Shown: positions 1 through 10,213, counted from the stretch's first letter. The stretch: 64,000 bases of DNA from Chlamydiifrater volucris (GCF_902806995.1 NZ_LR777654.1:496001-560000), one strand, 5' to 3'. The notes: generated by a model not told the origin, from the letters alone. Program-made: numbers and translations.

Positions 1-417
1 TATTTAGTGCCCATTGGTCAAGCCAAGATCATCCAAGAAGGTTCGGATTTGACTATTATAACTTACAGTAGAATGGTGTCCATTGTGAGGGAAGCTGCCG
101 ATCAATTGAAGAAAGAAAAGGGTTTATCTATAGAAATAATAGATTTGCGCACTATAAAGCCTTTAGATGTCTCTACAGTACTGTCATCGATTAAGAAGAC
201 AAATAAGTGTCTTGTGGTGGAAGAGGGGCATTACTTTGCTGGAATAGGAGCAGAAGTGAGTGCTACAATCATGGAGTTTGGGTTTGATTACCTTGATGCT
301 CCTGTATTGAGGGTGTGTCAAAGAGAAACGCCTATGCCTTACTCATCAGCTTTAGAAGCTGAAACATTACCGAATGTTTCGAGAGTTAAGGATGCCGTTA
401 ACAAAATTTTAGGGTAA
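1..417 (+). CDS. pdhB: Pyruvate dehydrogenase E1 beta subunit, C-terminal part (partial)
   Basis: The frame is open from the first base of the window, so the 5' part of the gene lies outside; about 138 C-terminal residues are present. They form the transketolase C-terminal domain of E1-beta: a Val/Ile-rich sheet, then VVEEGHYFAGIGAEV and the segment RVCQRETPMPYSSALE that closes the family. With the alpha subunit, E1 decarboxylates pyruvate on thiamine diphosphate and transfers the acetyl group to the E2 lipoyl arm. pdhC begins 6 bp after the stop, so the two are co-transcribed. The position matches C. trachomatis CT246. Identification is firm; only the fragment is visible. Confidence 0.93.
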   Translation, partial: YLVPIGQAKIIQEGSDLTIITYSRMVSIVREAADQLKKEKGLSIEIIDLRTIKPLDVSTVLSSIKKTNKCLVVEEGHYFAGIGAEVSATIMEFGFDYLDAPVLRVCQRETPMPYSSALEAETLPNVSRVKDAVNKILG

Positions 418-423
418 AAGCTC

Positions 424-1716
424 ATGCTGACGTTGTTGAATATGCCGAAACTCTCCCCTACTATGGAGAGGGGAACTATTGTGAAATGGCATAAGAAGAA
501 AGGAGAAGCTGTCAAAGCTGGAGAGGTTCTTTTAGAGATAGCTACGGACAAGGCCGTATTAGAGCATACGGCCATAGATGATGGTTTCGTCAGGGCCCTT
601 CTTGTTAATGAAAAAGATAAGGTTACTGTCGGTTCCCCTATTTTGGTTCTTTCCTCTGATCCTGAAGAGCCATGTGATTTAGAACAGCTTTTGCCCAAGA
701 AGCCAATCAGTGATAGCTCACAGAATCCAGCTAGTAATGAAGTTGTTGCTGATGCGTCCTCCTCAGTTGGCATTCAACAATCTTCCATCACTACGTCTTT
801 TATGACCTTTGCTCCGGAACCAGCTTTAACAATCCCTTTCAGTATTCCGAAAGAGGGTAAAATTTTAGCTTCGCCTTTGGCTCGTTCTATAGCTGAGAAA
901 AAAAATTTAGATTTATCTAAGGTTAGAGGTAGTGGCCCTGGAGGAAGGATTTTAAAGAAAGATTTGGAAAGTGCTCCGCAGAGGGGGCCTCTCGGTTTGT
1001 CCTTGTCTATGGAAAAGCCCGTTTATCCAGGTTCTTATGAGGTCGAGGATCTCTCTCCAATGCGAGAAGCTATCTCTCAAAGATTACAAGCTTCGAAAAA
1101 TTCGATTCCTCATTTCTATGTTAGACAGAAGATTAATGCTTCTGCTCTAATGATATTGAGAAAGCAATTATCAGATGAGGGATTAAAATTTTCCTTTAAT
1201 GATTTTATTTTAAAGGCTTGCGCTATGACGTTAAGGGAGTTCCCTAACGTCAATACCGGTTTTGATAGTGTAAACAACCAAATTATTAAGTTTTCCACTA
1301 TAGATATTTCTGTAGCTGTCTCTATAGATAGTGGGTTAATTACTCCCATAGTGAGATGTGCCGATAAGAAAGATTTATCAATTGTATCTTCTGAGGTAAA
1401 GAGTCTAGCTAGAAAAGCCAAAGCAGGTAAATTGCAAGATCATGAATATAAGGGTGGGTCCTTTACCCTTTCGAATTTGGGCATGGTAGGCATCACGGAA
1501 TTTACGGCTATCATAAATCCCCCTCAGGCGGCTATCCTTGCCGTCGGCGGCATGGAACAAGAGGCTATGATAGTTAATGATCAAGTTGTTCCCGGAAATG
1601 TTTGTCATTTGACTCTATCCGTTGACCACAGAGTAATAGATGGTATGGAAGCAGCGCTTTTCATGAAACGATTGCAACATTTTCTGGAATGCCCAGCGCT
1701 ACTCCTTTTGGCATAA
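424..1716 (+). CDS. pdhC: Pyruvate dehydrogenase E2, dihydrolipoamide acetyltransferase
   Basis: E2 core of the pyruvate dehydrogenase complex, moving the acetyl group from the lipoyl arm to CoA in the cytoplasm. The 430 residues show three parts. An N-terminal lipoyl domain has the modified lysine in TDKAVLE (K43). A Ser/Pro-rich linker is followed by the E3/E1-binding motif at about 147-181 (ASPLARSIAEK...GSGPGGRILKKDL). The C-terminal catalytic domain ends with DHRVIDG (H402, D406), the active-site signature. There is a single lipoyl domain. The gene lies 6 bp behind pdhB and converges on glgP. The length is essentially that of other chlamydial PdhC proteins. A second E2 at the far end of the window (sucB) is a different family member. 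Confidence 0.95.
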   Translation: MLTLLNMPKLSPTMERGTIVKWHKKKGEAVKAGEVLLEIATDKAVLEHTAIDDGFVRALLVNEKDKVTVGSPILVLSSDPEEPCDLEQLLPKKPISDSSQNPASNEVVADASSSVGIQQSSITTSFMTFAPEPALTIPFSIPKEGKILASPLARSIAEKKNLDLSKVRGSGPGGRILKKDLESAPQRGPLGLSLSMEKPVYPGSYEVEDLSPMREAISQRLQASKNSIPHFYVRQKINASALMILRKQLSDEGLKFSFNDFILKACAMTLREFPNVNTGFDSVNNQIIKFSTIDISVAVSIDSGLITPIVRCADKKDLSIVSSEVKSLARKAKAGKLQDHEYKGGSFTLSNLGMVGITEFTAIINPPQAAILAVGGMEQEAMIVNDQVVPGNVCHLTLSVDHRVIDGMEAALFMKRLQHFLECPALLLLA

Positions 1717-1794
1717 ACAACTTTTGCCAGGCCGTGTTGTTCTGCAAATTTGGGGTTTCCAGAGTGATGTCAACTGTTGGCCTTTGTTATGCAA

Positions 1795-4257
1795 CTATGA
1801 CTGGGCTTTGAAGGGCACATGCCAGATGTTACTGGCGTAATCTTTAATGGTTCTATCGCTAGAAAAATATCCCATACCTGCTGTATTATAGATAGACTTT
1901 TTTGTCCATTCGGTTGGTTTTTTAAAGAGTTCTGATGCGAATTTATGGGCTTGGTCATAGGAATCAAAATCAGCCAAAACGAAGTATGGATCCCCTTCAT
2001 TCAACAATTTATCTACAATTGGTTTAAACAAATCTTTCTCGTTCGGAGAAAAGAATCCGTTATTAATAAGATCTAATATTTTTTTTACCTTGAGATTGCT
2101 GTTATAAATGCTTTTTGGGTCATAACTAGGCTTCATTGAAGCAATTTCGGATTCTGTAAGCCCGAAAATGAACATATTTTCACTTTTTAGATAGTCTTTC
2201 ATTTCTATATTGGCCCCATCCATAGTTCCTATGGTCAAAGCTCCGTTCATGGCAAACTTCATATTGCCTGTTCCTGAGGCTTCCATGCCAGCTGTTGATA
2301 TTTGTTCTGATAATTCGGCTGCAGGGATAATAATTTCTGCCATGGATACTCTATAATTAGGAATAAAAACTACCTTAAGAAAATCTGATGAAGATGGATC
2401 ACTATTAATAATATCAGCGACGGAATTAATTAATTTAATAATAAGTTTTGCAAAAAAATATCCTGGTGCAGCTTTACCTCCAAAGATGATTGTTTTCGGA
2501 GTGGGATTGGGATTAATGTTTTCTTTGATATCCATGTAATCCCCTATTACGCGAAGAATATTTAACAATTGCCTCTTATATTCATGGATTCTTTTTATAT
2601 GGCAATCAAACATGGAGGAAGGATCAACAGTGACTCCTATTTCGCCAAAAATGCGTCTAGCTAGAGCACCCTTGTTTTTAGCTTTAATGCCCCCCCATTT
2701 GTCCCTGAAAGCAGAATCATTGGCCATAGGATGTAATTTTTCTAGAATAGACAAATTTGTTATCCAACCATCTCCCAATATCTCCGTTAATAGGTCTGAT
2801 AACAAAGGGTTACAAAGGGCTAACCATCTTCTAGGTGTTACTCCGTTTGTGACATTGGTAAATTGACTTTTATTAATGCTAGCAAAGTCGGAAAATAATG
2901 TGGTCCGCAGTAGTTCCGAATGAAAAGCAGAAACTCCGTTAACTTTGGCTGATCCAACGATAGCTAAAGTTGCCATACTTATCTGTTTTTCTGTTCCATT
3001 TTCTTCTATGATAGAAAGGAATTTTTTCTTTTGTTCATCATTCGGAAAATTTTTTTCGACTGTCTCCATCCATCTGGCATTAATTTCCTGAATAATTTCT
3101 AAGTGTCTAGGAAGAAGTTTAGAAAAGAGCCCTATAGGCCAACGTTCTAGCGCTTCCGGAAGGATAGTATGATTTGTATAATTAAAGATTTCTTTGGTCA
3201 TCTTCCAGGCATTATCCCAAGGCATTTCTTCCCTATCAACCAAAATGTGCATCATTTCAGCTATCCCAAGGGCTGGATGAGTATCATTGAGTTGAATTGA
3301 AACTTTTTCAGATAATTTCTCGAGATTTATATACGTTTTAGTATACCTACGAAGAATATCTTGAATTGTTGATGATATTAAAAAATATTCCTGTTTCAAT
3401 CTTAATTCTTGTCCTTCAGAGATAGAATCGTTTGGATACAAGACCCTAGAAATATTCTCAGACAAGGCAATGTCTTCTATAGCTCTGATGTAGTCTCCAT
3501 GATTAAAATAACTAAACTCAAATCCTTGAGGGGACTGGGCTTGCCATAACCGCAATGTGTTGACAGTATTGTTGCCATATCCCGGGATAGGCACATCATA
3601 GGCCATTGCCAAAACTTCGCTAGTGTCCGTCCATTCTGCTATGTTTTTTCCTCTTTCATCTGTATAATGGACAACTCTTCCGTAAAACTTCACGGGATAC
3701 AAGTACTCCCCCCTGCATATTTCCCAGGGGTTTCCGTACCTTAGCCATTCATCTGGCGCTTCTACTTGATAGCCTTCAATGATTTTTTGGTGGAAAATCC
3801 CGTAATCGTAACGGATGCCGTAACCATAAGCTGGAATCCCTAATGTTGCCATAGAATCCAAAAAACACGCAGCCAACCGTCCTAACCCACCGTTCCCTAA
3901 TCCAGCATCAGACTCCATTTCAGTAAGTTTATCTAAGTCAAATCCTAACTGTTTTACAGATTCGCGAACTATATCTAAGAGACCCAAATTAAATAAGTTA
4001 GACTTCAAACTTTTTCCTAGAAGAAATTCCATGGAGATATAGTAAACTCGTTTAGAATCTTCTTTGTAATATTGGCTTTGAGTTTCTAACCACCCTTTTG
4101 CTAGCCATTCCATTACAGTTTCGGATATTGCAGAAAAAATTTCTCTGTTAGAGGCTGTTTCTAGTTGTTGGACAACTCCTAATTGTAATCTGTTTAGTAT
4201 GGCATTTTTCATACTCTCAACAGAAACAGATGTTCTGTCAAAACTATTTCCTTCCAT
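1795..4257 (-). CDS. glgP: Glycogen/maltodextrin phosphorylase
   Basis: Cytoplasmic alpha-glucan phosphorylase releasing glucose-1-phosphate from glycogen. The 820 residues are the normal family length. The pyridoxal-phosphate lysine is in [10 protein letters not shown] (K667). Other family blocks are visible, such as [15 protein letters not shown] near residue 120, [15 protein letters not shown] and [11 protein letters not shown] in the middle, and [10 protein letters not shown] before the PLP site. Chlamydiae store glycogen in the inclusion, and malQ (debranching-side 4-alpha-glucanotransferase) is also in this window at 25 kb. The gene is monocistronic and convergent with pdhC; the 230-bp AT-rich gap upstream must hold its promoter. 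It corresponds to C. trachomatis CT248. Confidence 0.96.
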   Translation of the reverse strand: MEGNSFDRTSVSVESMKNAILNRLQLGVVQQLETASNREIFSAISETVMEWLAKGWLETQSQYYKEDSKRVYYISMEFLLGKSLKSNLFNLGLLDIVRESVKQLGFDLDKLTEMESDAGLGNGGLGRLAACFLDSMATLGIPAYGYGIRYDYGIFHQKIIEGYQVEAPDEWLRYGNPWEICRGEYLYPVKFYGRVVHYTDERGKNIAEWTDTSEVLAMAYDVPIPGYGNNTVNTLRLWQAQSPQGFEFSYFNHGDYIRAIEDIALSENISRVLYPNDSISEGQELRLKQEYFLISSTIQDILRRYTKTYINLEKLSEKVSIQLNDTHPALGIAEMMHILVDREEMPWDNAWKMTKEIFNYTNHTILPEALERWPIGLFSKLLPRHLEIIQEINARWMETVEKNFPNDEQKKKFLSIIEENGTEKQISMATLAIVGSAKVNGVSAFHSELLRTTLFSDFASINKSQFTNVTNGVTPRRWLALCNPLLSDLLTEILGDGWITNLSILEKLHPMANDSAFRDKWGGIKAKNKGALARRIFGEIGVTVDPSSMFDCHIKRIHEYKRQLLNILRVIGDYMDIKENINPNPTPKTIIFGGKAAPGYFFAKLIIKLINSVADIINSDPSSSDFLKVVFIPNYRVSMAEIIIPAAELSEQISTAGMEASGTGNMKFAMNGALTIGTMDGANIEMKDYLKSENMFIFGLTESEIASMKPSYDPKSIYNSNLKVKKILDLINNGFFSPNEKDLFKPIVDKLLNEGDPYFVLADFDSYDQAHKFASELFKKPTEWTKKSIYNTAGMGYFSSDRTIKDYASNIWHVPFKAQS

Positions 4258-4490
4258 ATCTGAAAATCCCCAATTAAAATAGCCGTGACTTCGTTAGCGT
4301 ATCTTCTATTTATTAGATTTTTCCATTTATTAATCGGGGAATTTTTTAATGTCCACCATTATCGGTTGGATATTTTTAAGAGAGAAATGATCAAATTTAT
4401 TAATTATTCTACTTTTATTTAAAAAAATCTTTTTTGTTTTTGGAAAAATTCTTAGACTATACCCTTCTACTTTCGAACAATGGTGTTGTT
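4258..4490. promoter_or_regulatory. Divergent AT-rich intergenic region glgP / CT249-like
   Basis: A 233-bp non-coding gap between two divergently transcribed genes, so promoters for glgP (reverse) and the Inc gene (forward) must lie here. It is very AT-rich, with T- and A-tracts near 4320-4440. I cannot assign a convincing -35/-10 pair to either gene by eye. Confidence 0.45.
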
Positions 4491-4865
4491 ATGTATGCTC
4501 ATGGCTTTGGAAGCAACAGAACATCTACAGGAAGACTTAATATAGTTACCATAGAGGATGTTAATAAAAGGGATAGGCCTGTTCCTCGTTATTCTGACCA
4601 AGCTGCTAAGGCTTCTCTGGCTATAATGAAAGAGTTGCAACGAGGGTCTTTTGTGGGTACGGGGTTATTTGTCGCTAGCGCTATCTTGGAAAGTGTCTTG
4701 TCTTTGTCTTTACTTGTAGTTATGGGGATAACTTGTCCAATGACCAGCTACGGAGTTGTCTTGTCAATGATCATTGCTACAGTAATTTTTGTTGAAGCCA
4801 TTCTTAGACTAATCATTTCTGCATCAATAAGCGCGTCAGCTGTCCGCAATAGTGATAATGCATAA
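4491..4865 (+). CDS. Inc-type inclusion membrane protein (CT249-like)
   Basis: A protein of 124 residues counted from the ATG at 4491. The frame also extends upstream to TTG codons, but only the ATG gives a first segment matching what I recall of CT249 (MYAHGFGSNRTSTGR). The first 50 residues are polar. Two hydrophobic segments follow, roughly 56-79 and 84-110, separated by a short turn. This bilobed pair is the hallmark of Inc proteins, which T3S inserts into the vacuole membrane. The gene sits between glgP and dnaA, as CT249 does in C. trachomatis, and converges on dnaA with a 14-bp gap. No enzymatic domain is visible and the molecular role is unknown. A clear ribosome binding site is not apparent, so the start is the least certain part. 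Confidence 0.8.
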   Translation: MYAHGFGSNRTSTGRLNIVTIEDVNKRDRPVPRYSDQAAKASLAIMKELQRGSFVGTGLFVASAILESVLSLSLLVVMGITCPMTSYGVVLSMIIATVIFVEAILRLIISASISASAVRNSDNA

Positions 4866-4879
4866 GCAGCGGACTGTTA

Positions 4880-6262
4880 TTACTCAGGAGGCGTTTCTCC
4901 TGAGACGTATTCTAATTCTTTGTGTCCCGAAAAAAGGGATTGAACGATCTCTTTGACGCTTAGGCTTGCCTCTCTGTCTCCAGACTCTAATGCTTTGGAT
5001 ATTAGTCTAATAGATGAAATCACCGTTGAATGATCTCTGGAGAAAAGTTCTCCTATCTTGACATAAGAAAGAGAGAGGTGTGTGCGGCAAAGGTACATGG
5101 CTACTTGCCTAGGAAAAACGTACTCTCTGGATTGCGATCTTCCCAAAATATCCTCTGTAGAGATCCCACTGTGATTTGCCACAGACTGTATAATTTTCTG
5201 CGGAGTAAGCCTAATTTGCTCAGCTTCGGCTAAGAGGTCTTTCAAGAAATACTTGATATCTTTTTCATAAAGAAGTTGTTGGGAGCATTTTCTATAAGCA
5301 ACTCGCTTTGACAATAGGCTAAGGGCATGAAGGATACTTTTAACATTTGAAACGAGCTCTTGGATAAGAAATTCTACAGAACTCTCGTGCAAACGAACAA
5401 AAAGTTCTTGAGACTTACTGTAAATAAACTTTCTTAAGCCATCTTTAGCTAAAGGTTGCACTGGAATAACAATTCCCCATTCAAATCGGCTTACTAAGCG
5501 TTCTTCCATAAATTTGAGATCCCCAGGAGCATGCAAGGAAGAAAGCATAATTAGCTTGCCTTCAGTATGTAAAGAGTTGAACGTGTGGAAAAATTCTTCT
5601 TGGGTAGCAGCTTTTCTGGAAAAAATTTCAATATCTTCTATAAAGAGAGCGTCCACTTTTCTATAGAAGGAACGGAACTTTTGCATTTCTCCCGCACGAA
5701 TAGCTGCAACGAGATGTTCGGTAAACCTTTCAGCTGCAACAAAGAGGACCCTCTTGCCATATTTCTTTAATTCATGTGCCACAGATTGCATTAAATGCGT
5801 TTTCCCTGATCCCTCAACACCAAAAAGATAAATGGGATTAAAAGGAAATTCTGTTCCTTCAGGAGATGGTAAGCCAAAATTTCTTAAAATTCGAAAAGCC
5901 GGTTCATTTTCTGGCGTTATTAAGAATTTTGCAAATGTTTTATTTTCATCCAACTCTTGGTCTTTAATAGAAAAAAACGAAGATTGCGCATCATAAATAG
6001 GAGGTAGTTCTCTTCCCTCTCCGCTTTTTTCCGATGAAGAAATGTGTACCCTAATAGCTTTTCCATTATTGTTTACGAATTGAGCTTTAACTTTATGTCG
6101 GATATGTTCTTCGAACCAGGTGAGCTGGAAAGAATCACTGGCTTCTAAGTACAAATTGCAAGCATCAAAACAAGAAACCTTTAAAGAACGTAGCCACTTA
6201 TCTACAATTTCTTTACCTATCTCTTTATCTTGTAATAAAAGAAACTCTTCCCAAGCTCGCAT
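4880..6262 (-). CDS. dnaA: Chromosomal replication initiator DnaA
   Basis: AAA+ ATPase that recognises DnaA boxes and opens the origin. The 460 residues show the standard order. Domain I covers about 1-80, followed by a short linker. The AAA+ module has Walker A GVEGSGKT (148-155) and Walker B DALFIED (204-210). The C-terminal DNA-binding helix-turn-helix contains the DnaA signature RDHSTV (409-414). It is the last gene of a reverse-strand group lgt-yidC-dnaA with gaps of 76 and 62 bp. Chlamydiae usually encode two DnaA proteins; the position matches dnaA1 (CT250). I saw no convincing DnaA-box cluster or AT-rich origin next to it, so no origin is claimed. Confidence 0.96.
   Translation of the reverse strand: MRAWEEFLLLQDKEIGKEIVDKWLRSLKVSCFDACNLYLEASDSFQLTWFEEHIRHKVKAQFVNNNGKAIRVHISSSEKSGEGRELPPIYDAQSSFFSIKDQELDENKTFAKFLITPENEPAFRILRNFGLPSPEGTEFPFNPIYLFGVEGSGKTHLMQSVAHELKKYGKRVLFVAAERFTEHLVAAIRAGEMQKFRSFYRKVDALFIEDIEIFSRKAATQEEFFHTFNSLHTEGKLIMLSSLHAPGDLKFMEERLVSRFEWGIVIPVQPLAKDGLRKFIYSKSQELFVRLHESSVEFLIQELVSNVKSILHALSLLSKRVAYRKCSQQLLYEKDIKYFLKDLLAEAEQIRLTPQKIIQSVANHSGISTEDILGRSQSREYVFPRQVAMYLCRTHLSLSYVKIGELFSRDHSTVISSIRLISKALESGDREASLSVKEIVQSLFSGHKELEYVSGETPPE
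4883..4904. terminator. Possible hairpin at the CT249-like/dnaA convergence
   Basis: A perfect 8-bp inverted repeat (CTCAGGAG, 6-nt loop, CTCCTGAG) inside the last codons of dnaA, at the convergent junction with the Inc gene. No long T-run follows on either strand. It could be a weak or bidirectional terminator, or chance. Confidence 0.3.
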
Positions 6263-6324
6263 ACTAAACTCTTCTTATTAATTCTTTCCTTATAGCTTGT
6301 ATAGGCTATAAACCCGAGTTTAAA

Positions 6325-8715
6325 TTATCGAAAATGTCCTCTTTTCTTACTTAAAATGACTTCGTTTTTTATGTGCTTCCTATCCAACACTTTATTTGTG
6401 GCCCACTGTTGAGCTATTCCCAAGACAGTTGAAGACAACCAATAAAGGTTCAATCCTGAAGGGAAATTATAGAACATGACAGTAAAGAGAAGAGCCATCA
6501 TTGTGCCCATGGCTTGTTGCTGTCTTTGTTGCTCAGTAAGTTCTCCTGGTCTAGATGTAGTAGAAAGCTTCTGTTGGGCAAACATGACTATTCCCAAAAT
6601 TATTGGTAGAAGATGTATTTGATTGCCTATCAAAAAGACAGGTGTTTCCCAAGAAAAGATGACATCCGGAGCTGTTAGATTATCTATCCATCCAGGTATG
6701 AAGGAGGCGCCCCTGAGTAAGAAGGAAGATTTTAGTAAATCAAACATAGCTATTAGAAAGGGCAACTGTATCAACATGGGGAAGCAACCCATTAAAGGAT
6801 TAACTTTATTCTCTTTATACAGAGACATAATTTCTAATTGAGCTCGTTTGGGTTCATGTTTGTATTTTTTCTGGATTTCTTGGATGTATGGAGACAACTT
6901 TTGCATACGTCTCATAGAACGTAGAGACCAAGCATTCAAGGGATAAAGGACTATCTTGAGAAAAACTGTCAACAAAATAATAGATATTCCCCAAGATCCT
7001 GTGAGAAACTTAAAGAACTTCATTACCAAAAATAGTAGTCTGGCAAAGGGTTCCGAAATGAAACCAAAAATGCCTTTAAAGACTAAACAACTCCTATATT
7101 CTGGATTTCCTCCCGATGCATTTCCAAAAGTTTCATCTATCCTAGACAAAGTAGGCTCAGCTAAAGGCCCTGCGTAAACTCTAAATGACGAAGTTTTGTT
7201 GTCAGTACTTAAAGGCAATAAAAATTCATAACCGGGGTATTTTGAAGCTGGGTATTGGTTGTTTTTCTTATTTATTAAAGATAACTTTGTTATAGCTGTA
7301 GACCCAGGCACGTATACGCTGGCGAAACTTTTTGGGGAAAATCCTAAAGGAGTGATGATTATACCGAAGTACCCATTTGAGTTAAGAACCCATTCAGGGT
7401 GGGTACTAGAAGACAACAATATGGAGGACTTGGCTTTAGGTAATTTGATTTTTTCTAACAATCCCTGTCCTTTCTTTATTGTTCGGTACTTTAATGTGGG
7501 AACAAAAGCTCCGGACATAATCTCTACTTCAGGAATACCAGAAGTTACCCATATATTTGCGTTGCCATAATGAACATTTATGGCTACATTGAAGCAATAT
7601 GGTTCATTAATAGGGTCTCTGGGTAAGGAGTAATTTTTTCTTATTTGCCCGTCGCTACTCTCAAGAACTAATTGGTTACTTGTAAATTCTACTACGCGGA
7701 AGAATGATGCCACTTGATGATCAAAATTCTCTCCAGACACCAAATTGAAAGACTGATAGCGTTGAGGTAGAGCTTTGTCTGCGTTGTCAAGGCTTCCTCT
7801 TCTTAAGAGAGGGTAATAACCACCAACTTCTTCTGCTACTTTTTTCTTGTCAAATCCTATGGAAGAAAAGCCAGGGAATGATGCTTCAGATGGGTTAGCC
7901 GTTGCCAGAGCTCTATCGGTCTCTATCTCATTGACAATGCTAAGTTTATTTCTGCCAGAGGCTAAAGGTAAATTAATCCCTTCTATGGCTCCACTTTTTT
8001 CCGAGATTACTAACTGAAGGTAATCATTTTGTAAAACATAATGGTTATTAGACCCAATGCCGGTATGGCTATTATTCAAAACCACAGCCCGAGTCATGGG
8101 CAAGTCTAAATGGACCAATCTTTCTTCGATAGAATCGTATACACCTAGAGGAAGATAATCGGTTCCGGATCGCCAAAAAACTAAAGATGTTCCTAAGATG
8201 GAAAAATCGTTACTGAAAACCCTCCCCTGCTTATACCTCCCGGGGAATACGAAAGGATCCCTGTCATTCCTAAATTCTACAATGAGGACAGGAATTTCTG
8301 ATTCAACACTAGGAAGAAAAACCTTCCCCATGTCTACGATCGAATTTTTAAAAGCACTATTTTCGTAAAGAAGGACATTAATACCGCGAAAAGCATAACT
8401 TTTTCCTAAGTATCCCCAATCTTTCCCTCCGCAAGATAGAAAAGGTTCCGAATTGGAATCGTTGCTCAAGGTAAGCATAGCATTCCCTAAAACAACTGCC
8501 TGACGATTTGTACTCTTCTCAGAGTTAGTGTGTTGTTTCCAGGAAACTATTCCTAACCCCGAATGTTCTAACTGTGAAAGAACAGACGTGGTCGTTTCCC
8601 TTTGCTTTTCCGCTACTTGCTTGTATCCATTAAACTCCTTATAACCGAAGAAAAGTTGACACCCGATGAAAGAGGCACTAACCAGCCCTACAAATAAAAA
8701 AACCCGTTTACTCAT
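6325..8715 (-). CDS. yidC: Membrane protein insertase YidC
   Basis: Inner-membrane insertase working with or without Sec. The ATG at 8715 (796 residues) is chosen over an upstream TTG because a GAGAG motif sits just before it and the signal-anchor helix (VFLFVGLVSASFIGCQLFFGY) follows directly. A very large periplasmic domain occupies about 40-560. The conserved 60-kDa inner membrane domain is at about 570-780. It opens with a helix near SWGISIILLTVFLKIVLYPL, continues with the cytoplasmic hairpin RSMRRMQKLSPYIQEIQKKYK, and includes NPLMGCFPMLIQLPF. The C-terminus is basic. At nearly 800 residues it is much longer than E. coli YidC (about 550); chlamydial homologues are similarly long. It lies between lgt and dnaA. 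Confidence 0.95.
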   Translation of the reverse strand: MSKRVFLFVGLVSASFIGCQLFFGYKEFNGYKQVAEKQRETTTSVLSQLEHSGLGIVSWKQHTNSEKSTNRQAVVLGNAMLTLSNDSNSEPFLSCGGKDWGYLGKSYAFRGINVLLYENSAFKNSIVDMGKVFLPSVESEIPVLIVEFRNDRDPFVFPGRYKQGRVFSNDFSILGTSLVFWRSGTDYLPLGVYDSIEERLVHLDLPMTRAVVLNNSHTGIGSNNHYVLQNDYLQLVISEKSGAIEGINLPLASGRNKLSIVNEIETDRALATANPSEASFPGFSSIGFDKKKVAEEVGGYYPLLRRGSLDNADKALPQRYQSFNLVSGENFDHQVASFFRVVEFTSNQLVLESSDGQIRKNYSLPRDPINEPYCFNVAINVHYGNANIWVTSGIPEVEIMSGAFVPTLKYRTIKKGQGLLEKIKLPKAKSSILLSSSTHPEWVLNSNGYFGIIITPLGFSPKSFASVYVPGSTAITKLSLINKKNNQYPASKYPGYEFLLPLSTDNKTSSFRVYAGPLAEPTLSRIDETFGNASGGNPEYRSCLVFKGIFGFISEPFARLLFLVMKFFKFLTGSWGISIILLTVFLKIVLYPLNAWSLRSMRRMQKLSPYIQEIQKKYKHEPKRAQLEIMSLYKENKVNPLMGCFPMLIQLPFLIAMFDLLKSSFLLRGASFIPGWIDNLTAPDVIFSWETPVFLIGNQIHLLPIILGIVMFAQQKLSTTSRPGELTEQQRQQQAMGTMMALLFTVMFYNFPSGLNLYWLSSTVLGIAQQWATNKVLDRKHIKNEVILSKKRGHFR

Positions 8716-8812
8716 CCAAAAACTCTCTAAATCCAAGAAAAGAAAATATCACACTAATGATTTATCACCCAAACAAGAATCTGAAATAATTATTAACCTT
8801 TTTCGACAAACT

Positions 8813-9676
8813 CTATTTAGATAAATAGTTTCGGACAATTAAGTGTCGAAAAACCAAAATAACGCCCAAAAAAAGAAATGGAATAGACAGGACTTGTCCC
8901 ATGGTTAGCAAAGAATTCTTGGAAAGAACTATTCCTTGGTGAGACTTAAGAAATTCAGAGAGAAATCGAATGAGAAAGATACCTAAAAAAGTAATCCCCG
9001 ACAAAAGTCCCTTCCCTATTAGATCAAGGTTTTTATAACTTATCTTTTGAAGGATAAAAAATAAAACAAGATAGCTTACACCTTCATATAGCTGGACAGG
9101 GTGTCTAGGAATTCCTGCTAGAGAATCTACGGGATTTCCAAAAGCTACGGCCCACGGGAGATTTGTAGGAATCCCTGTTATTTCTTGATTTATAAAATTT
9201 CCTAACCTGATCATGAAAGCAGATACTCCGGAAGATACGCAAACTACATCAAGAACAAAGAGGGTACTAAGGCTAGGGATCTTTTTACGGTAAATACGGG
9301 TGAATATGGGGATCCAGATTAGTATTCCTAGAACTCCGCCGTGGCTAGCTAATCCCCCGCGCCATACTTTAATTATTTCCATAGGATGTTTTACGTAGTA
9401 AGGAAATCCATAACAAAGGACATAACCTAATCTAGCTCCAATCAAAACGAAGAATATAGCGTACAAAATAAAAGCTTCAAAAGCGGCTTGCACATCTTTT
9501 TTGTTACAACGATGGTTTGAGGTGTGAAGTGCTTCGGCCGCAAGATGTGCCGCTGAAATATAAGACAGGAACATACCAAAAGAGAACAATACCCCGTACC
9601 ACGTTAATGAAACGTTCCACTTTTCTGAAAGAACAATGGAGTTGGGTGGATTCCAGAATAAGACAGATAAAATCAT
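8813..9676 (-). CDS. lgt: Prolipoprotein diacylglyceryl transferase
   Basis: Inner-membrane enzyme that transfers diacylglycerol from phosphatidylglycerol to the lipobox cysteine of prolipoproteins. The 287 residues contain about seven hydrophobic segments. Diagnostic blocks are ARLGYVLCYG, WRGGLASHGGVLG (catalytic His region), the Lgt signature IRLGNFINQEITG, and PRHPVQLYE. The lipoprotein YtgA encoded at 45.8-46.8 kb would be one of its substrates. It is the first gene of the reverse group lgt-yidC-dnaA. In C. trachomatis lgt ends a block at CT252; here it abuts CT101/CT100-type genes instead, a rearrangement boundary. Confidence 0.95.
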   Translation of the reverse strand: MILSVLFWNPPNSIVLSEKWNVSLTWYGVLFSFGMFLSYISAAHLAAEALHTSNHRCNKKDVQAAFEAFILYAIFFVLIGARLGYVLCYGFPYYVKHPMEIIKVWRGGLASHGGVLGILIWIPIFTRIYRKKIPSLSTLFVLDVVCVSSGVSAFMIRLGNFINQEITGIPTNLPWAVAFGNPVDSLAGIPRHPVQLYEGVSYLVLFFILQKISYKNLDLIGKGLLSGITFLGIFLIRFLSEFLKSHQGIVLSKNSLLTMGQVLSIPFLFLGVILVFRHLIVRNYLSK

Positions 9677-9766
9677 CGGAGTATTCCTGCAGAGTTAAAT
9701 TTTTAAGGAACGAAAAGGAAATGCTGTGTTATAAGCTCTTCGTTTCTTAGCACACCATTTTATACA

Positions 9767-10213
9767 ATGTCTTCTAATAAAGATAAAATTTTAATATCTA
9801 TCCCAGGATTTCTTTGGTTATTTGGAGGGATTAAATTGACCAAGGGGGCTCTTCTTCTTTTCGTTAATGCTTCTCCTGATGACTTCCCTATTTATGGCCT
9901 TTTGGCTGTTTTAGCTATTCTTTTAGGTAAGGTGAAGTTTCGTTTCTGTCTTTACAAAGCAGTTGAAAAGCAGTTGTTTATGGCATGTAGCGTGCCCGAT
10001 AAGATTTCTGGTAGTGAATTTTTAAGAAACACTTTTTTATCCAAAAAAATGGCAATTATATTTTTTATTGCAGTTTCTTCGGCCGTGTGCTGTGGTCAAA
10101 TCACACACTTCCCAACGCTATTTTTTATAAGGTTTACTGTAGGGACAGCTCTTCTTAGAGCGGCTTTTGCTTATCTGACACCTATTTCTGCTGGGAGGTA
10201 TCCTTTGTACTAA
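9767..10213 (+). CDS. Small polytopic membrane protein (CT101-like)
   Basis: I do not recognise a functional family. The 148 residues hold about four hydrophobic segments (near 10-32, 40-58, 92-110 and 116-138). A basic loop with three cysteines lies between the second and third, and the C-terminus ends in PISAGRYPLY. The stop codon overlaps the acpS start (TAATG), so translation of the two is coupled. Gene order places it where C. pneumoniae and C. trachomatis have the CT101 hypothetical next to acpS. Four spaced segments are less typical of an Inc than a bilobed pair, so a bacterial inner-membrane protein is equally possible. Confidence 0.7.
   Translation: MSSNKDKILISIPGFLWLFGGIKLTKGALLLFVNASPDDFPIYGLLAVLAILLGKVKFRFCLYKAVEKQLFMACSVPDKISGSEFLRNTFLSKKMAIIFFIAVSSAVCCGQITHFPTLFFIRFTVGTALLRAAFAYLTPISAGRYPLY

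Noticed and set aside
4880-6330. Replication origin next to dnaA
   Set aside because: No cluster of DnaA boxes or unwinding-type repeats is visible around the gene, and dnaN/recF are 30 kb away; the gene alone does not mark the origin.
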